From positions 1,860,001 to 1,924,000 of the forward strand of contig NZ_AQXT01000002.1 in NCBI RefSeq assembly GCF_000376805.1: a DNA stretch of 64,000 nucleotides, given 5' to 3'. The stretch is from Henriciella marina DSM 19595. Its GTDB lineage: Bacteria > Pseudomonadota > Alphaproteobacteria > Caulobacterales > Hyphomonadaceae. Below, piece after piece: positions 53,682-63,455 of this stretch (the first letter of the stretch is position 1; the number at the start of each line of letters is the position of its first letter). The notes below the pieces were generated by a model. It saw only the letters and a program-made list of their open reading frames with translations, was not told the DNA's origin and ran no database searches. Made by a program: the position numbers and the translations under genes.

Positions 53682-53712
53682 AAAAGCCAGCCTTTTCGGG
53701 CTGGCTTTTCTC
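53682..53712. terminator. Bidirectional intrinsic terminator
   Basis: AAAAGCCAGCC and GGCTGGCTTTT pair over a 6-base loop between convergent genes, with T runs in both directions. Confidence 0.85.
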
Positions 53713-53730
53713 GTCTCTGATGAAAAAGCC

Positions 53731-54705
53731 CTAGCGGCTTGGGCGGCTATTGGAAGTCGCTGCCAGCGTCGGCTCGTTTTGTTCGGCGGCAAGGGCTGCG
53801 GCTTCATCGATACTGGCCGAATAGATCGGCGCAGGCGTTTCAGACAGACTGCCGACGGACCGGCCATCGATGCGCCACTCAAACGCCGTTCCATCGCGCA
53901 CGGTGATGGTCCAGTCAGCTCCGACGCGAGGATAATAGATCTCGCCGCGCGCCATTGTCCGGCTGCGGAAGATCGTGCCGTCAGGACCGCGCACTTCGAT
54001 CCATTCAGGGCGGGTCGCGATGATCGACAGGTCAAGATCGTCCGATTGCGACGTTTCCAGGGGCGAGCGGGCAAAAAGGCTTTCCTGCGCGGTATTCACC
54101 GCGACGACGCGTTCTGCCACTGACGGCGCGGACCGGCCGGATGCGTATTCGCCGGGCTGGATCATGAAGGCAATCGCCCCGCCAAGCACAACGACGCACG
54201 CCATGACGGCGGCTGGGATGGCATAACGCCGGCCGGGGCTGGGCGCTGTGTCGGATACGGATGAGCGCGGCACAGCTGTCGCAAACCGGGGCTGCTCGTC
54301 GGTTGGGAAATCGGCAAGAACCGCATCGGGCGGGATGCCGAGATATTTGGCATAGCTTTTCGCGGCGATGCGCGTGCGGCCCATGTCATAGCCTGGCGGC
54401 TGGGTCGTGCGCTCAAGGCATTCGATGACGCGGTGGTTCAGAAGGAGCGCGTTGGACACAGCCTCAATGCTGAGTTCCTGACGCTCACGGGCTGCGCGCA
54501 GAATGCCGCCGCCGGTAAAATTATCGATCAGACTATCGCTGGCCGCACCCGCAACGCTCTCATCAGAGATCGTGATATGGGTCTCGGCAGCGCTTACGGC
54601 ATCTGTCCCGTTTTCGTCTCGCGATTGCTGCGCCTCGCCGGATTGTCCGGAAAATGTATCATTTTCGGAAAAACTATTTTCGGCTTTACGCTCGTCGTCG
54701 TTCAT
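53731..54705 (-). CDS. RodZ-like helix-turn-helix membrane protein
   Basis: Starting at MNDDERKAENSF the protein has 324 residues: an acidic N-terminus, an HTH_25-type domain (about 70-135, ILRAARERQELSIEAVSNAL with YAKYLGIP), one transmembrane segment (IPAAVMACVVVLGGAIAFMI, about 170-190) and a C-terminal DUF4115-like periplasmic domain (RPEWIEVRGPDGTIFRSRTM). This is the RodZ architecture of cytoskeleton-linked cell-shape proteins. It is the conserved upstream neighbour of ptsP in alphaproteobacteria, which here follows on the same strand in reverse order. RodZ proper is the best guess. Confidence 0.75.
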   Translation of the reverse strand: MNDDERKAENSFSENDTFSGQSGEAQQSRDENGTDAVSAAETHITISDESVAGAASDSLIDNFTGGGILRAARERQELSIEAVSNALLLNHRVIECLERTTQPPGYDMGRTRIAAKSYAKYLGIPPDAVLADFPTDEQPRFATAVPRSSVSDTAPSPGRRYAIPAAVMACVVVLGGAIAFMIQPGEYASGRSAPSVAERVVAVNTAQESLFARSPLETSQSDDLDLSIIATRPEWIEVRGPDGTIFRSRTMARGEIYYPRVGADWTITVRDGTAFEWRIDGRSVGSLSETPAPIYSASIDEAAALAAEQNEPTLAATSNSRPSR

Positions 54706-54790
54706 GACGCGATTATCCAATCGATGACCGGCAGATTAATTGTGGGAACTGCATACCCCATGCCACGCAGCATATTGAGGTATACGTTGC

Positions 54791-57070
54791 CTATCGACTA
54801 TCTTTCAAGGCAATTTTTTGTATGCCCGCAATAGATAATACTTCGTTACGCAAGTCTGCATTTGAGCTAAACAGCGCCGCACGGAATTCCGGCACGAAGG
54901 TGGAGAGGTCGAGCGACCGCAACATGCGCTTGACCGGCCCGATGCCCGCCGCCGGCATGGAAAGCGACCGATAGCCAAGCCCGAGGAGGCAGAGTGCCTC
55001 AAGCGGGTGGGAGGCGATTTCTCCGCATACGGATACTGGCAGGTCGTGCAAATCGCACTGCTCGCGGATCATATCGAGAAAACGCAGCGCCGGACGGCTG
55101 ACAAAATCGTACCTTTCCGACACGGACGGAACCATCCGGTCGGCGGCGTGAAAGAACTGCATCAGGTCATTCGTGCCAACCGAGATGAAGTCGACTTCTG
55201 CTGCGATTTCCTGCAGCGCAAAGGCAAGCGCCGGGGCTTCCAGCATGGCGCCGGTGTGGAGCTCGCATGGGGCGGCAAAGCCGCGATTTACGCTCCAGTC
55301 GATCTCGTCCATCAAAAGCGCCTTGGCCTCGAAGAACTCTTCAGGCTTCGTCACCATCGGGAACATGACGCTGAGCGGGCCGCCATCTGCCGCGCGCACA
55401 AGCGCCCGCAATTGTCGCCGGAAGAGACCCGGACGGTCTAGCGCGAAGCGGATCGAGCGCCAGCCGAGGGCGGGATTTTCCTCTTCGCCCCGATTGGCGT
55501 TGGGCAGCATCTTGTCGCCGCCAAGGTCGAGCGTGCGGAAATGGACCGGGCGGTTGCCTGCGATATCCAGCACCTGGCGATAGAGGCCGATCTGGGACTC
55601 CATCTTCGGCAAGGTGTCCGAGACGAGAAACTGAAACTCTGTCCGGAAAAGACCGATACCCTCGGCGCCCGTCTTGTCCATTGTCTCAAGGTCCAGCGCG
55701 AGGCCGGCATTGAGGAGCAGTCGGATTTCGACGCCATCGCGGGTACGGGAGGGCTGATCGCGAAGAGCGGTGAAGGCCGCCTGGCGCTCCGTGCGCATGA
55801 CGCGGCGCGACTCGTAGGCATTGAGAAGGTCCTGGTCGGGCCGGATGTGCAGCGTGCCTTCTTCTGCATCCACAATGACCTGATCACCGGGCGAGATGGC
55901 ATCGGTAAGGCCAGACACACCGCCTAGCGTCGGAATCCCAAGGGCCCGCGCAACGATTGCGGCGTGGCTGGATGGAGCGACTTCCTCAAGGATGATCGCC
56001 GCAAGCCCGGAGCCGCGATACTCAAGGAGCTCTGCGGGCCCAAGCCGGCGTGCAATCAGGACTTCTCCGCCATTTTCCGTCCCATTGGCGCTGGCGGCGG
56101 ATCCAGGGCCATCGTCACCGGCAAGGATACGCAGCAGGCGATTGTCTAGGTCTTCAAGGTCATTGAGGCGCTCGCGAAGATAAGGGTCGGGCGCGTTTTC
56201 GAGCTTGTTGCGGTGTTCGCGCCGGGAGCGGTCGACGGCCGCCTCGGCCGAGAGGCCGGAGCGGACGGCCTCTTCAAGCCTTGCCGCCCACATCGGGTCC
56301 CCAGCCAGCATCTTGAAGGCTTCCAGCACTTCGCGCGGCTCGCCGAAGATCGCGCTGACATCGCTGGTCAGCATGCGATCTATGGAGGTCTGCAGTTTGC
56401 GAAGGGCGACGCGTAGACGGACCGCTTCGGCGTCCGGGTCTTCGGTGAAATAGCGGGCGGGCGAGACGACAGGATCATGCAGCCTTGCGGTGCCAAGGCC
56501 GAGCCCCTCACCCAGAACACGTCCGCGCAGGGTGACAGAGCGGCTTTCGCGTTGATCACTGGCGCTTGGCTGGGTTTGCGCATCGGCGGCAACGACCTCG
56601 GCCAGCACCATCGCGATGGTCTGGAGGCTGTCGACCTCGTCTTCCTCATAGAGCCGTTCGGTCCGGTTCTGGACGGTCAGGACACCAATGACACGACCGC
56701 CGCGCAGGATCGGCACACCGAGAAAGGCATGATAAGGATCCTCTCCGGTTTCAGGGCGATAGGAGAAGGCCCGGTGGCGCGGGGCATCCTGTATAGATAG
56801 CGGCTCCCCCGAGAGCGCGATCTGGCCAACGAGGCCTTCGTTGAAGGCCAGACGGGTCTGGTGCACGGCGCTAACCGACAGACCTTCGGTCGCGACCAGT
56901 TCAAGTTCGTCAGAATCAGTTCGCTTGTAGATCGAACAGACGTCGGCAACCATTGTACCAGCGACAAGCGTCACGACCTTTTGCAGCCTCGTATCCGCTT
57001 CCATGTCGCCCGCCATGACATTGCGGAGGCGATTGATAAGAAGACGAGGGACCGAGAAACTCTGGGGCAT
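54791..57070 (-). CDS. ptsP: Phosphoenolpyruvate-protein phosphotransferase PtsP (EI-Ntr)
   Basis: The 759-residue enzyme has an N-terminal GAF domain (about 20-165), then the PTS EI N-domain with the phosphorylated His in SSHAAIVARALGIPT, and the TIM-barrel PEP-binding domain with EGIGLFRTEFQFL, LDLGGDKMLP and the active Cys in LPVSVCGEIASHP. It phosphorylates NPr in the nitrogen PTS. NPr and EIIA-Ntr genes are not in the window. It lies between lysC and the RodZ-like gene, all on the minus strand. Confidence 0.95.
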   Translation of the reverse strand: MPQSFSVPRLLINRLRNVMAGDMEADTRLQKVVTLVAGTMVADVCSIYKRTDSDELELVATEGLSVSAVHQTRLAFNEGLVGQIALSGEPLSIQDAPRHRAFSYRPETGEDPYHAFLGVPILRGGRVIGVLTVQNRTERLYEEDEVDSLQTIAMVLAEVVAADAQTQPSASDQRESRSVTLRGRVLGEGLGLGTARLHDPVVSPARYFTEDPDAEAVRLRVALRKLQTSIDRMLTSDVSAIFGEPREVLEAFKMLAGDPMWAARLEEAVRSGLSAEAAVDRSRREHRNKLENAPDPYLRERLNDLEDLDNRLLRILAGDDGPGSAASANGTENGGEVLIARRLGPAELLEYRGSGLAAIILEEVAPSSHAAIVARALGIPTLGGVSGLTDAISPGDQVIVDAEEGTLHIRPDQDLLNAYESRRVMRTERQAAFTALRDQPSRTRDGVEIRLLLNAGLALDLETMDKTGAEGIGLFRTEFQFLVSDTLPKMESQIGLYRQVLDIAGNRPVHFRTLDLGGDKMLPNANRGEEENPALGWRSIRFALDRPGLFRRQLRALVRAADGGPLSVMFPMVTKPEEFFEAKALLMDEIDWSVNRGFAAPCELHTGAMLEAPALAFALQEIAAEVDFISVGTNDLMQFFHAADRMVPSVSERYDFVSRPALRFLDMIREQCDLHDLPVSVCGEIASHPLEALCLLGLGYRSLSMPAAGIGPVKRMLRSLDLSTFVPEFRAALFSSNADLRNEVLSIAGIQKIALKDSR

Positions 57071-57096
57071 GGCTGAGGCGCAATTGGCGCGCCGGG

Positions 57097-58344
57097 CTAC
57101 GTAGCGTCAAGCCCGAATGCCGTGTGCAGGGCACGAACGGCAAGTTCGGTGTAGGCGGCATTGATCAGGACAGAGATCTTGATCTCTGACGTCGAGATGA
57201 CGTCGATATTGATGCCTTTCCTGTAAAGCGCGTCAAACATGATGCCGGCAACGCCCGTATGGCTCTTCATGCCGACGCCGATGACCGACACTTTCGCCAC
57301 GTCGCGGGCGACCGAAAGGCTTTCGAAGCCAATCTCGTCTTTATTGTCGAGCAGCAGCTTTTCAGCTTTCTCGCTATCCGCGCTGGTGCAGGTGAAGACC
57401 ATGTTGGCACGTTCCGGTCCGCGCGCATTGGCCTGGACGATCATGTCGACATTGACGCCCGCCTCGGCCAGCATCGAGAAGAGGCGCGCCGACACACCCG
57501 GCTTGTCTTCAACGCCGTAGAGCGTGATCTTGGCTTCGTCGCGTGAATACGTCACGCCATTGACGACCTGTTTTTCCACGATTTCATCCTCACTGCAGAC
57601 ATAGGTGCCTGGATTGTCTTCTCCGGGTGCCGCGAAGCTTGAAAGAACGCGCACACGGACATGATGGTTCATGGCAAGCTCGACGGAACGGGTCTGAAGG
57701 ACCTTGGCACCGAGCGAGGCCATTTCGAGCATTTCTTCATAGGAAATCTTGTCGAGCCGGCGGGCCTGCGGAACGATCCGCGGATCGGTCGTGTAGACCC
57801 CGTCGACATCTGTATAGATATCGCAGCAATCGGCACCGAGCGCCGCAGCGACAGCGACCGCGCTGGTGTCGGAGCCGCCGCGTCCAAGTGTCGAAACACG
57901 GCCCTCATCGGTGACGCCCTGGAAGCCAGCGATCACGGCGATTTCACCGCTATCGACCGCATCGGTGAGCCCCGAGTTCTCAAAGCCCATAATGCGGGCC
58001 TTGCCGTGGGCGGAACTGGTTTTCATGGCAAGCTGCCAGCCAAGCCAGCTGCGCGCCTTCAGACCGCGCTTGCGGAGGGCAAGGGCAAGAAGCCCGCTGG
58101 TCACCTGCTCGCCGGATGAGACGACTACATCATATTCATCGTCAAAGGAGGTGCCACTGAGACCGTCACCAGCTGCGCCGCGCGCAAAGCTGACAAGTTT
58201 GTTGGTTTCGCCGGCCATGGCCGATACAATAACGGCAAGTTTCTCGCCCTGGCTGGCCCGCCAGGATACAAGATCAGCCACGTGCGCGATCCGGTCCAGA
58301 TCGCCAACCGAAGTGCCGCCAAATTTCAGAACTGTGCGCTGCAT
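57097..58344 (-). CDS. lysC: Aspartate kinase LysC
   Basis: From MQRTVLKFGGTSVGDLDRI the enzyme has 415 residues; an ATG eight codons upstream is possible. The kinase domain has KFGGTS, GRGGSDTSAVAVAAAL and TDVDGVYTTDPR, followed by two ACT domains (KITLYGVEDKPGVSARLF, VSVIGVGMKSHTGVAG). This single-function, two-ACT form phosphorylates aspartate for lysine, threonine and methionine synthesis and is normally feedback-inhibited. It is divergent from ubiG. Confidence 0.96.
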   Translation of the reverse strand: MQRTVLKFGGTSVGDLDRIAHVADLVSWRASQGEKLAVIVSAMAGETNKLVSFARGAAGDGLSGTSFDDEYDVVVSSGEQVTSGLLALALRKRGLKARSWLGWQLAMKTSSAHGKARIMGFENSGLTDAVDSGEIAVIAGFQGVTDEGRVSTLGRGGSDTSAVAVAAALGADCCDIYTDVDGVYTTDPRIVPQARRLDKISYEEMLEMASLGAKVLQTRSVELAMNHHVRVRVLSSFAAPGEDNPGTYVCSEDEIVEKQVVNGVTYSRDEAKITLYGVEDKPGVSARLFSMLAEAGVNVDMIVQANARGPERANMVFTCTSADSEKAEKLLLDNKDEIGFESLSVARDVAKVSVIGVGMKSHTGVAGIMFDALYRKGINIDVISTSEIKISVLINAAYTELAVRALHTAFGLDAT

Positions 58345-58474
58345 TGCCTCGCCGCCAAGCCTTACCATCTAGTGAGCAGGCTAATTAAGAGTTCGGGTCG
58401 TAAGGACATCAAGGATGCCCCGGGCGCCTCTGTAGTCGTGTCAGGGTGTAAGCGCAAACAGGATTGCTAAAGAG

Positions 58475-59263
58475 ATGGATGAATTCGCAGAAAGCCAGAC
58501 AGACCAGCCGCGCCGCCCGAGCATTGATGCAGACGAGGTCGAAAAGTTCTCTGCCATGGCCGCTGAATGGTGGGACCCGAAGGGAAAGTTCCGCCCACTG
58601 CACAAGTTCAACCCGGTCCGGCTCAGCTTTATCCGCGACACAGCCGTCAGCCATTTCGACCTGGATGACAGCGACCGAAAGCCGCTGACCGGGCTGCGCG
58701 TGCTTGATATCGGCTGCGGCGGCGGACTGGTGAGCGAACCCATGGCGAGGCTCGGCGCAAGTGTGACCGGCGTGGATGCCAGCGAAGCCAACATAAAGAC
58801 CGCGCTCACACATGCGCGCGAGGGCGGGGTCGAAATCGACTTCCGCGCCGGAACAGCCGAGGGCCTGCTTGAGGCGGGCGTCGAGCCATTCGATATCGTA
58901 CTGAACCTGGAAGTGGTTGAGCATGTCGCAGACCCTGCGCAGTTCATGAAGGACACCGCGGCCCTGCTGCGGCCAGGCGGGCTGATGATCGCTGCGACGC
59001 TGAACCGGACCCCGAAGGCGTTTGCGCTGGCAATCGTCGGCGCAGAATATGTGCTGCGCTGGCTGCCGCGCGGCACGCATGAGTTTGCAAAATTCCTGAC
59101 GCCGGCCGAAATCGCAGCGCCGCTACAGGTGGCGGGGCTGGAGACAGAGCGGCCGCAAGGCGTCTCGTATAATCCGATCGCCGATAGCTGGCGCCTGTCT
59201 GGCGACACGCAGGTCAATTACATGCTTGTGGCGCGGCGCCCAGCGTCGCCAGGAGGTGGTTGA
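58475..59263 (+). CDS. ubiG: Ubiquinone biosynthesis O-methyltransferase UbiG
   Basis: The 262-residue SAM methyltransferase has the UbiG-specific [22 protein letters not shown] in part, SAM motif [20 protein letters not shown] and motif [18 protein letters not shown]. It catalyses two O-methylations in ubiquinone synthesis. Its TGA overlaps the start of the next gene as TGATG. Confidence 0.95.
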   Translation: MDEFAESQTDQPRRPSIDADEVEKFSAMAAEWWDPKGKFRPLHKFNPVRLSFIRDTAVSHFDLDDSDRKPLTGLRVLDIGCGGGLVSEPMARLGASVTGVDASEANIKTALTHAREGGVEIDFRAGTAEGLLEAGVEPFDIVLNLEVVEHVADPAQFMKDTAALLRPGGLMIAATLNRTPKAFALAIVGAEYVLRWLPRGTHEFAKFLTPAEIAAPLQVAGLETERPQGVSYNPIADSWRLSGDTQVNYMLVARRPASPGGG

Positions 59264-59865
59264 TGGTCACACCAGAAGAGGTTCTAGATTACTGGCTGGG
59301 CGATTCGCCGACCTCTCCAGAAAGCCTGAAAGAGAAAAACAAGCTCTGGTTCACCAAGAGTTTCGACACCGATCAGGAGATCGCCGACCGGTTCCTGCCG
59401 GTGATCGGCGCCCTGGCGGCCGGGCTTGCGGCCGACTGGGCAGATCAGGGCCCGCGTGGCCGGCTGGCGGCGATCATCGTGCTGGACCAGTTCAGCCGGA
59501 ACATCTTTCGCGGCCACCGCTACAGCTTCATGCATGACCCGCTCAGCCACTATCTGATGCAGAGCGGTCTTTCGCGCGGCGAAGACAAGGAATTGAGCGA
59601 ACCCGAGCGGGTGTTCTTCTACCTGCCCGCCGAGCACGCAGAGACGATGGCGGATCAGGACCTGTCGTTGAAGCTTTTCAAAAACCTGGCGGCAGAGGCC
59701 CGTGAAGGCTACCGGGACTTTTGCGAGGCAACGCTGGATTATGCGCACAAGCACCGCGAGGTCATTCAGCGCTTTGGCCGGTTCCCGCATCGCAACGAGG
59801 TCCTGCAACGCACCTCGACCCCTGCCGAGGAAGAGTATCTTTCCCAGCCGGGCGCAGGCTTCTGA
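59263..59865 (+). CDS. DUF924 family protein
   Basis: The 200-residue protein starts [16 protein letters not shown] after AGGAGG; the ATG overlaps the ubiG stop. It is a helical TPR-like protein with the DUF924 hallmarks WFTKSFDTDQEI, IIVLDQFSRNIFRG, FFYLPAEHAE and FPHRNEVLQR. No biochemical function is established. Translational coupling with ubiG suggests co-expression, not a shared pathway. Confidence 0.9.
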   Translation: MVTPEEVLDYWLGDSPTSPESLKEKNKLWFTKSFDTDQEIADRFLPVIGALAAGLAADWADQGPRGRLAAIIVLDQFSRNIFRGHRYSFMHDPLSHYLMQSGLSRGEDKELSEPERVFFYLPAEHAETMADQDLSLKLFKNLAAEAREGYRDFCEATLDYAHKHREVIQRFGRFPHRNEVLQRTSTPAEEEYLSQPGAGF

Positions 59866-59907
59866 GCGGAGACTAAATTTCCGCCTCCCCCTCGGTCAGC
59901 GCTTGCA

Positions 59908-59938
59908 GCTATGCAATAGCGGTGGTTGCAATCGCAAC
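59908..59938. promoter_or_regulatory. Two small palindromes upstream of the MFS exporter
   Basis: GCTAT-GCA-ATAGC (59908-59920) and GTTGC-AATC-GCAAC (59925-59938) lie 46-76 bases before the start codon. Either may be an operator for a local repressor; no regulator gene is adjacent. Confidence 0.3.
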
Positions 59939-59983
59939 GTAGTGCGCCAACTAGCCGTGCTGGACCATAAACGAGACCCCGTA

Positions 59984-61246
59984 ATGCAAGCCGATACAGG
60001 CCAGACACTGAAGCCTGCGATCCGCCCTGAGCTGCCGATGCCGCTCTGGGAGTTCGTCGGCATGATCGCCGCGATGATGGCGCTGAATGCACTGGCCATC
60101 GATACGATGCTGCCAGCGCTGCACGACATTGCGCAGTCCTATACGCTTGAGGCAGCCAATGATCAGCAGCTTGTCATCTTTGCCTATGTGCTGGGGTTCG
60201 GCGCGCCGCAGCTGGTCTTCGGGCCGATTTCCGACAGTGTCGGGCGCAAGAAGATCGTGCTGGGCTGTATCGCCTTTTACACCATCACCGGCTTTGCCTG
60301 CATGGCGGCGACGAGCTTTTCGATGCTGCTCATCATCCGCTTCCTGCAGGGCATCGCCGCCTCCGGGATCCGGGTGATCGCCGTATCGGTCGTGCGCGAC
60401 CTGATGGGTGGGCGCGCCATGGCCCGGCTCATGTCCCTGGTCATGACCGTTTTCATGGTGGTGCCCATTCTCGCCCCGTCGCTTGGCCAGGGCATAATGC
60501 TGTTTGCGCCATGGCAATGGACGTTCGGTGTGCTCGGCATTGCCGGCATCCTCATGATGGTGTGGATTACGCTGCGCCTGCCCGAAACGCTGCCAGCCGA
60601 AGACCGGCCACCGCTGAACCTTGGCGGATCGTTCAGGGCTTACAAGCAGGTGCTGACGACCCGCGTGACGTTCGGGTATATGTGCGCGAGCGGCGTCATC
60701 TTCGGGGCGCTCTTTTCCTATGTCGCCTCATCAGAGCAGGTGTTCCGCGATGTTTTTGACAAGGCGGACACCTTCGTCCTGTGGTTCGCGGGGATTGCAG
60801 GCGCGCTATCGGTCGCGAACTTCATGAACTCGCGGATCGTCGAGCGGATTGGCATGCGCCGGGTCAGCCACACAGTGCTGCTGGGCTTCATCGTGCTGGC
60901 CGGGGTCAATACGATCGCCATGATCCAGTTCGGCGAGCATCTCGTCATCTTCTATCCGCTCTTTGCGCTGACCTTTGCCTGTTTCGGGCTCATAGGGGCG
61001 AACTTCTCGGCCCTCGCCATGGAACCGCTGGGCAAGATCGCCGGCACGGGCAGCGCTGCCTATGGCTTCATGACGACGACTGTGGCGAGCTTCTTTGGCT
61101 GGATGGTGGCAAGCCGTTTCGACGGATCGGTCGTGCCGATCCTCGAGGGTTATGTCGGCCTTGGCCTCGGCTGTCTCGCCATCGTTCTTGTGACCGAAAA
61201 GGGGCGCCTCTTCGGCAGCCGGGACGATCCGGAGTACGAGGCCTGA
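59984..61246 (+). CDS. Bcr/CflA-type multidrug efflux MFS transporter
   Basis: The ATG giving MQADTGQTLKPAIRPELPMP yields 420 residues with 12 hydrophobic segments; the frame upstream overlaps DUF924 and has no membrane character. Motifs are LAIDTMLPALHDIA in the first helix, the loop GPISDSVGRKKIVLG and GIAASGIRVIAVSVVRDL, typical of the drug:H+ antiporter-1 (12-TM) family. Two short palindromes lie just upstream. Exported substrate is unknown. Confidence 0.87.
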   Translation: MQADTGQTLKPAIRPELPMPLWEFVGMIAAMMALNALAIDTMLPALHDIAQSYTLEAANDQQLVIFAYVLGFGAPQLVFGPISDSVGRKKIVLGCIAFYTITGFACMAATSFSMLLIIRFLQGIAASGIRVIAVSVVRDLMGGRAMARLMSLVMTVFMVVPILAPSLGQGIMLFAPWQWTFGVLGIAGILMMVWITLRLPETLPAEDRPPLNLGGSFRAYKQVLTTRVTFGYMCASGVIFGALFSYVASSEQVFRDVFDKADTFVLWFAGIAGALSVANFMNSRIVERIGMRRVSHTVLLGFIVLAGVNTIAMIQFGEHLVIFYPLFALTFACFGLIGANFSALAMEPLGKIAGTGSAAYGFMTTTVASFFGWMVASRFDGSVVPILEGYVGLGLGCLAIVLVTEKGRLFGSRDDPEYEA

Positions 61247-61266
61247 ATTTGGCGAGCCCTGCAGTA

Positions 61267-61296
61267 GCGGGACGGCATTCGGGATTCTCGTCCCGC
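61267..61296 (+). terminator. Hairpin after the MFS exporter gene
   Basis: GCGGGACG and CGTCCCGC pair perfectly over a 14-base loop, 21 bases after the stop. No T run follows. Confidence 0.45.
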
Positions 61297-61394
61297 CAGA
61301 GTCTGTGACACACGCAGAGGTTGCGGTTTGGCGACGTCATGCGGGAATTCTGAGATAAATTTGAACTCCTGCCTCAGTAGTCTATTGTTGTCGT

Positions 61395-62777
61395 ATGCAT
61401 GATAAAGTTCGCATTAGCTTCCTAGCTGGCGCGACGATCCTCGCAGGGCTGAGCACAACCAGATGCAATTCTGCGCCAGAGACGAACAACGTTGTTCAAA
61501 ACGGGTCCGTCGAAACCATCCAGCAGGATGGAGATTTGATCGTTTTAACGCTTGAAGGTCCGACCACGTTCAGTGCAACGCGGGAGGGGGCCATCGGGTA
61601 TGAAGCCGACCTGGTCCAGAAATTCGCAGATGACCTTGGCGTGACGCCGAGGTTTATCCAAATGGACAGTATCGATGAGATGCTGGACGCCATGGATGAA
61701 GGCCGCGCGCATCTCGCCGCCGCCAATCTGACCATGACCGAGACCAGGCAAGATGACCTTGCTTTCGGTCCCGCCTACCGGAATGTCGCCGAAAGCGTCG
61801 TCTGCCACCAGGGCGGCCCGGCCCCAAAAACGCTGGACCAGCTGACGGGTGTGAACCTCGAAGTCCTGGCAGGCTCTTCCTATGTCGAAACCCTGGAAGA
61901 TGCCGCCACCAATCATCCCGAGCTGACATGGGAGACGGAGACCGCAGGGTCTGCCCTGCCGATGTTGCGCGATGTTGCCGAGCAACGGCTCGACTGTACG
62001 GTCGCCGACTCTCACCTCGCAGAATATGCGCGCCGCCTCTATCCTGACCTCATCATTCCAATGAGCCTGACAGAAACCCGTCCGATGGGCTGGGTCTATA
62101 ATTCCAACATTTCCGGAATGGATCAGGCACTTGCCGGCTGGTTCATGGAAGCTCACGCAAGCGGCTACCTTGAAGAGCTGGACGAGCACTGGTTCGGCCA
62201 CCTCGATGAGTTCGACTATGTCGAGGTTCTGCGCTTTGTTGAGCGGATCGAAGAACGCCTGCCGCGCTACAGGACCTATTTTGAGGCTGCGGCGGAAGAG
62301 AAGCCTTTCGACTGGATCCTGCTTGCCGCCCAAGCCTATCAGGAGTCTCACTGGGATGAGAATGCCGTCAGCCCGACTGGCGTTCGGGGACTGATGATGC
62401 TGACGCGGCCAACGGCCCGCGAGGTTGGCATTGAAGACAGGCTGGACCCGGCTCAAAGCGTTGATGGCGGTGCCCGCTATCTGCAGCGGCTTTATAACCG
62501 CCTGCCAGAGGCCATTGATGGATCTGACAGGCTCTGGTTTGCGCTTGCCGCTTACAATGTGGGTATGGGTCACGTTTACGACGCCCGAACGCTTGCCCGC
62601 AGGCAAGGCCTTGATCCCAACAACTGGGAAACGATGGAGCGTATGCTGCCACTGCTGACGCGGCCAAAATACTACGGTTCGGTGAAACACGGCTATGCAC
62701 GCGGCTATGAGCCGGTCCGTTATGTCGAACGCATCCGCGACTATTACAATATGCTCCGGGCAAACGTCCCGGTCTGA
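61395..62777 (+). CDS. MltF-like membrane-bound lytic transglycosylase
   Basis: The 460-residue exported protein has an N-terminal hydrophobic segment with a poor lipobox (LSTTRC) and an ABC solute-binding-like domain (about 45-270, IVLTLEGPTTFSATREGAIGYE in part). A lytic transglycosylase domain follows with the catalytic Glu 317 in YQESHWDENAVSPTGVRGLMMLT (given in part). The last part (ALAAYNVGMGHVYDARTLA) is the GEWL-like helix. The enzyme cleaves peptidoglycan with 1,6-anhydro ends. It is flanked by terminators and stands alone. Confidence 0.88.
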   Translation: MHDKVRISFLAGATILAGLSTTRCNSAPETNNVVQNGSVETIQQDGDLIVLTLEGPTTFSATREGAIGYEADLVQKFADDLGVTPRFIQMDSIDEMLDAMDEGRAHLAAANLTMTETRQDDLAFGPAYRNVAESVVCHQGGPAPKTLDQLTGVNLEVLAGSSYVETLEDAATNHPELTWETETAGSALPMLRDVAEQRLDCTVADSHLAEYARRLYPDLIIPMSLTETRPMGWVYNSNISGMDQALAGWFMEAHASGYLEELDEHWFGHLDEFDYVEVLRFVERIEERLPRYRTYFEAAAEEKPFDWILLAAQAYQESHWDENAVSPTGVRGLMMLTRPTAREVGIEDRLDPAQSVDGGARYLQRLYNRLPEAIDGSDRLWFALAAYNVGMGHVYDARTLARRQGLDPNNWETMERMLPLLTRPKYYGSVKHGYARGYEPVRYVERIRDYYNMLRANVPV

Positions 62778-62819
62778 ATTGCCGCCCGCACCGATCTTCC
62801 GAAAGGCGGGGTATGAGGG

Positions 62820-62855
62820 GCCCGTCTCGCCTGTTAGGCGGGACGGGCATTTTTA
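62820..62855 (+). terminator. Terminator of the mltF-like gene
   Basis: GCCCGTC-T-CGCC pairs with GGCG-G-GACGGGC over TGTTA and is followed by ATTTTTA. Confidence 0.85.
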
Positions 62856-62947
62856 TGGGCCAGATCTTTTCCAGCCAGGCGCCTTCGGCGGCACCGGTGA
62901 CGTCGTCCATGATTTGCGTAATCCGGACATCTTTCGTCAGGTGAAAT

Positions 62948-63013
62948 GCGCAACTTATTGGTTGCGCTTTCTAAAGATGCGGTTACAAGATAAGCAACCA
63001 AGGAGTTGCTTAT
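62948..63013. promoter_or_regulatory. Two GCAAC-N6-GTTGC palindromes before the SRPBCC/ArsR operon
   Basis: Site 1 (62948-62967) is GCGCAAC-TTATTG-GTTGCGC; site 2 (62990-63013) is ATAAGCAAC-CAAGGA-GTTGCTTAT. They share the core and six-base spacer. Site 2 holds the ribosome site AAGGAG in its loop and the AT of the start codon in its arm, so it could act both as an ArsR operator and as an mRNA hairpin. Binding by the ArsR protein downstream is inferred. Confidence 0.55.
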
Positions 63014-63455
63014 GGCCGACCGCATTGAGAAATCCGTGTCCTTGAAGTCGTCCATCGAGCAGGTCTGGGACGCGATCACCGATCATCGAAAGTTTGGGGA
63101 ATGGTTCAGGGTGGACCTGCATCAGCCCTTCGTCGAAGGGCAAACATCCCACGGCCAGATGACCTATCCAGGCTATGAGCATTTCAAATGGGAAAGCCGG
63201 ACGATTGCCATCGTGCCGAAATCCTATTTTTCCTTTGTCTGGTACCACGACAATCTAGAAACAGGCCCAGACACGCCGCGGCTGGAAACGCTCGTAGAGT
63301 TCAAGCTGAGGCCGGACGGAAATGGCACGCAACTGACAATCATCGAATCCGGTTTCGACGATTTCCCCCCCGAAGTCGGAAAGGTCGCGCTCGAAAGCAA
63401 CACCGGGGGCTGGGAAGAGCAGATCAGCAATATCCGCAAATTTGTCGATGGGTGA
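63012..63455 (+). CDS. SRPBCC (AHSA1-like) family protein
   Basis: The ATG six bases after AAGGAG gives 147 residues; a TTG two codons earlier was not preferred. The START/Bet v1-like fold shows IEKSVSLKSSIEQVWDAITD, FGEWFRVDL and the long C-terminal helix after LTIIESGFDDFP. Such proteins may bind hydrophobic ligands. It overlaps the ArsR gene, and the pair is a frequent arrangement. Confidence 0.85.
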   Translation: MADRIEKSVSLKSSIEQVWDAITDHRKFGEWFRVDLHQPFVEGQTSHGQMTYPGYEHFKWESRTIAIVPKSYFSFVWYHDNLETGPDTPRLETLVEFKLRPDGNGTQLTIIESGFDDFPPEVGKVALESNTGGWEEQISNIRKFVDG

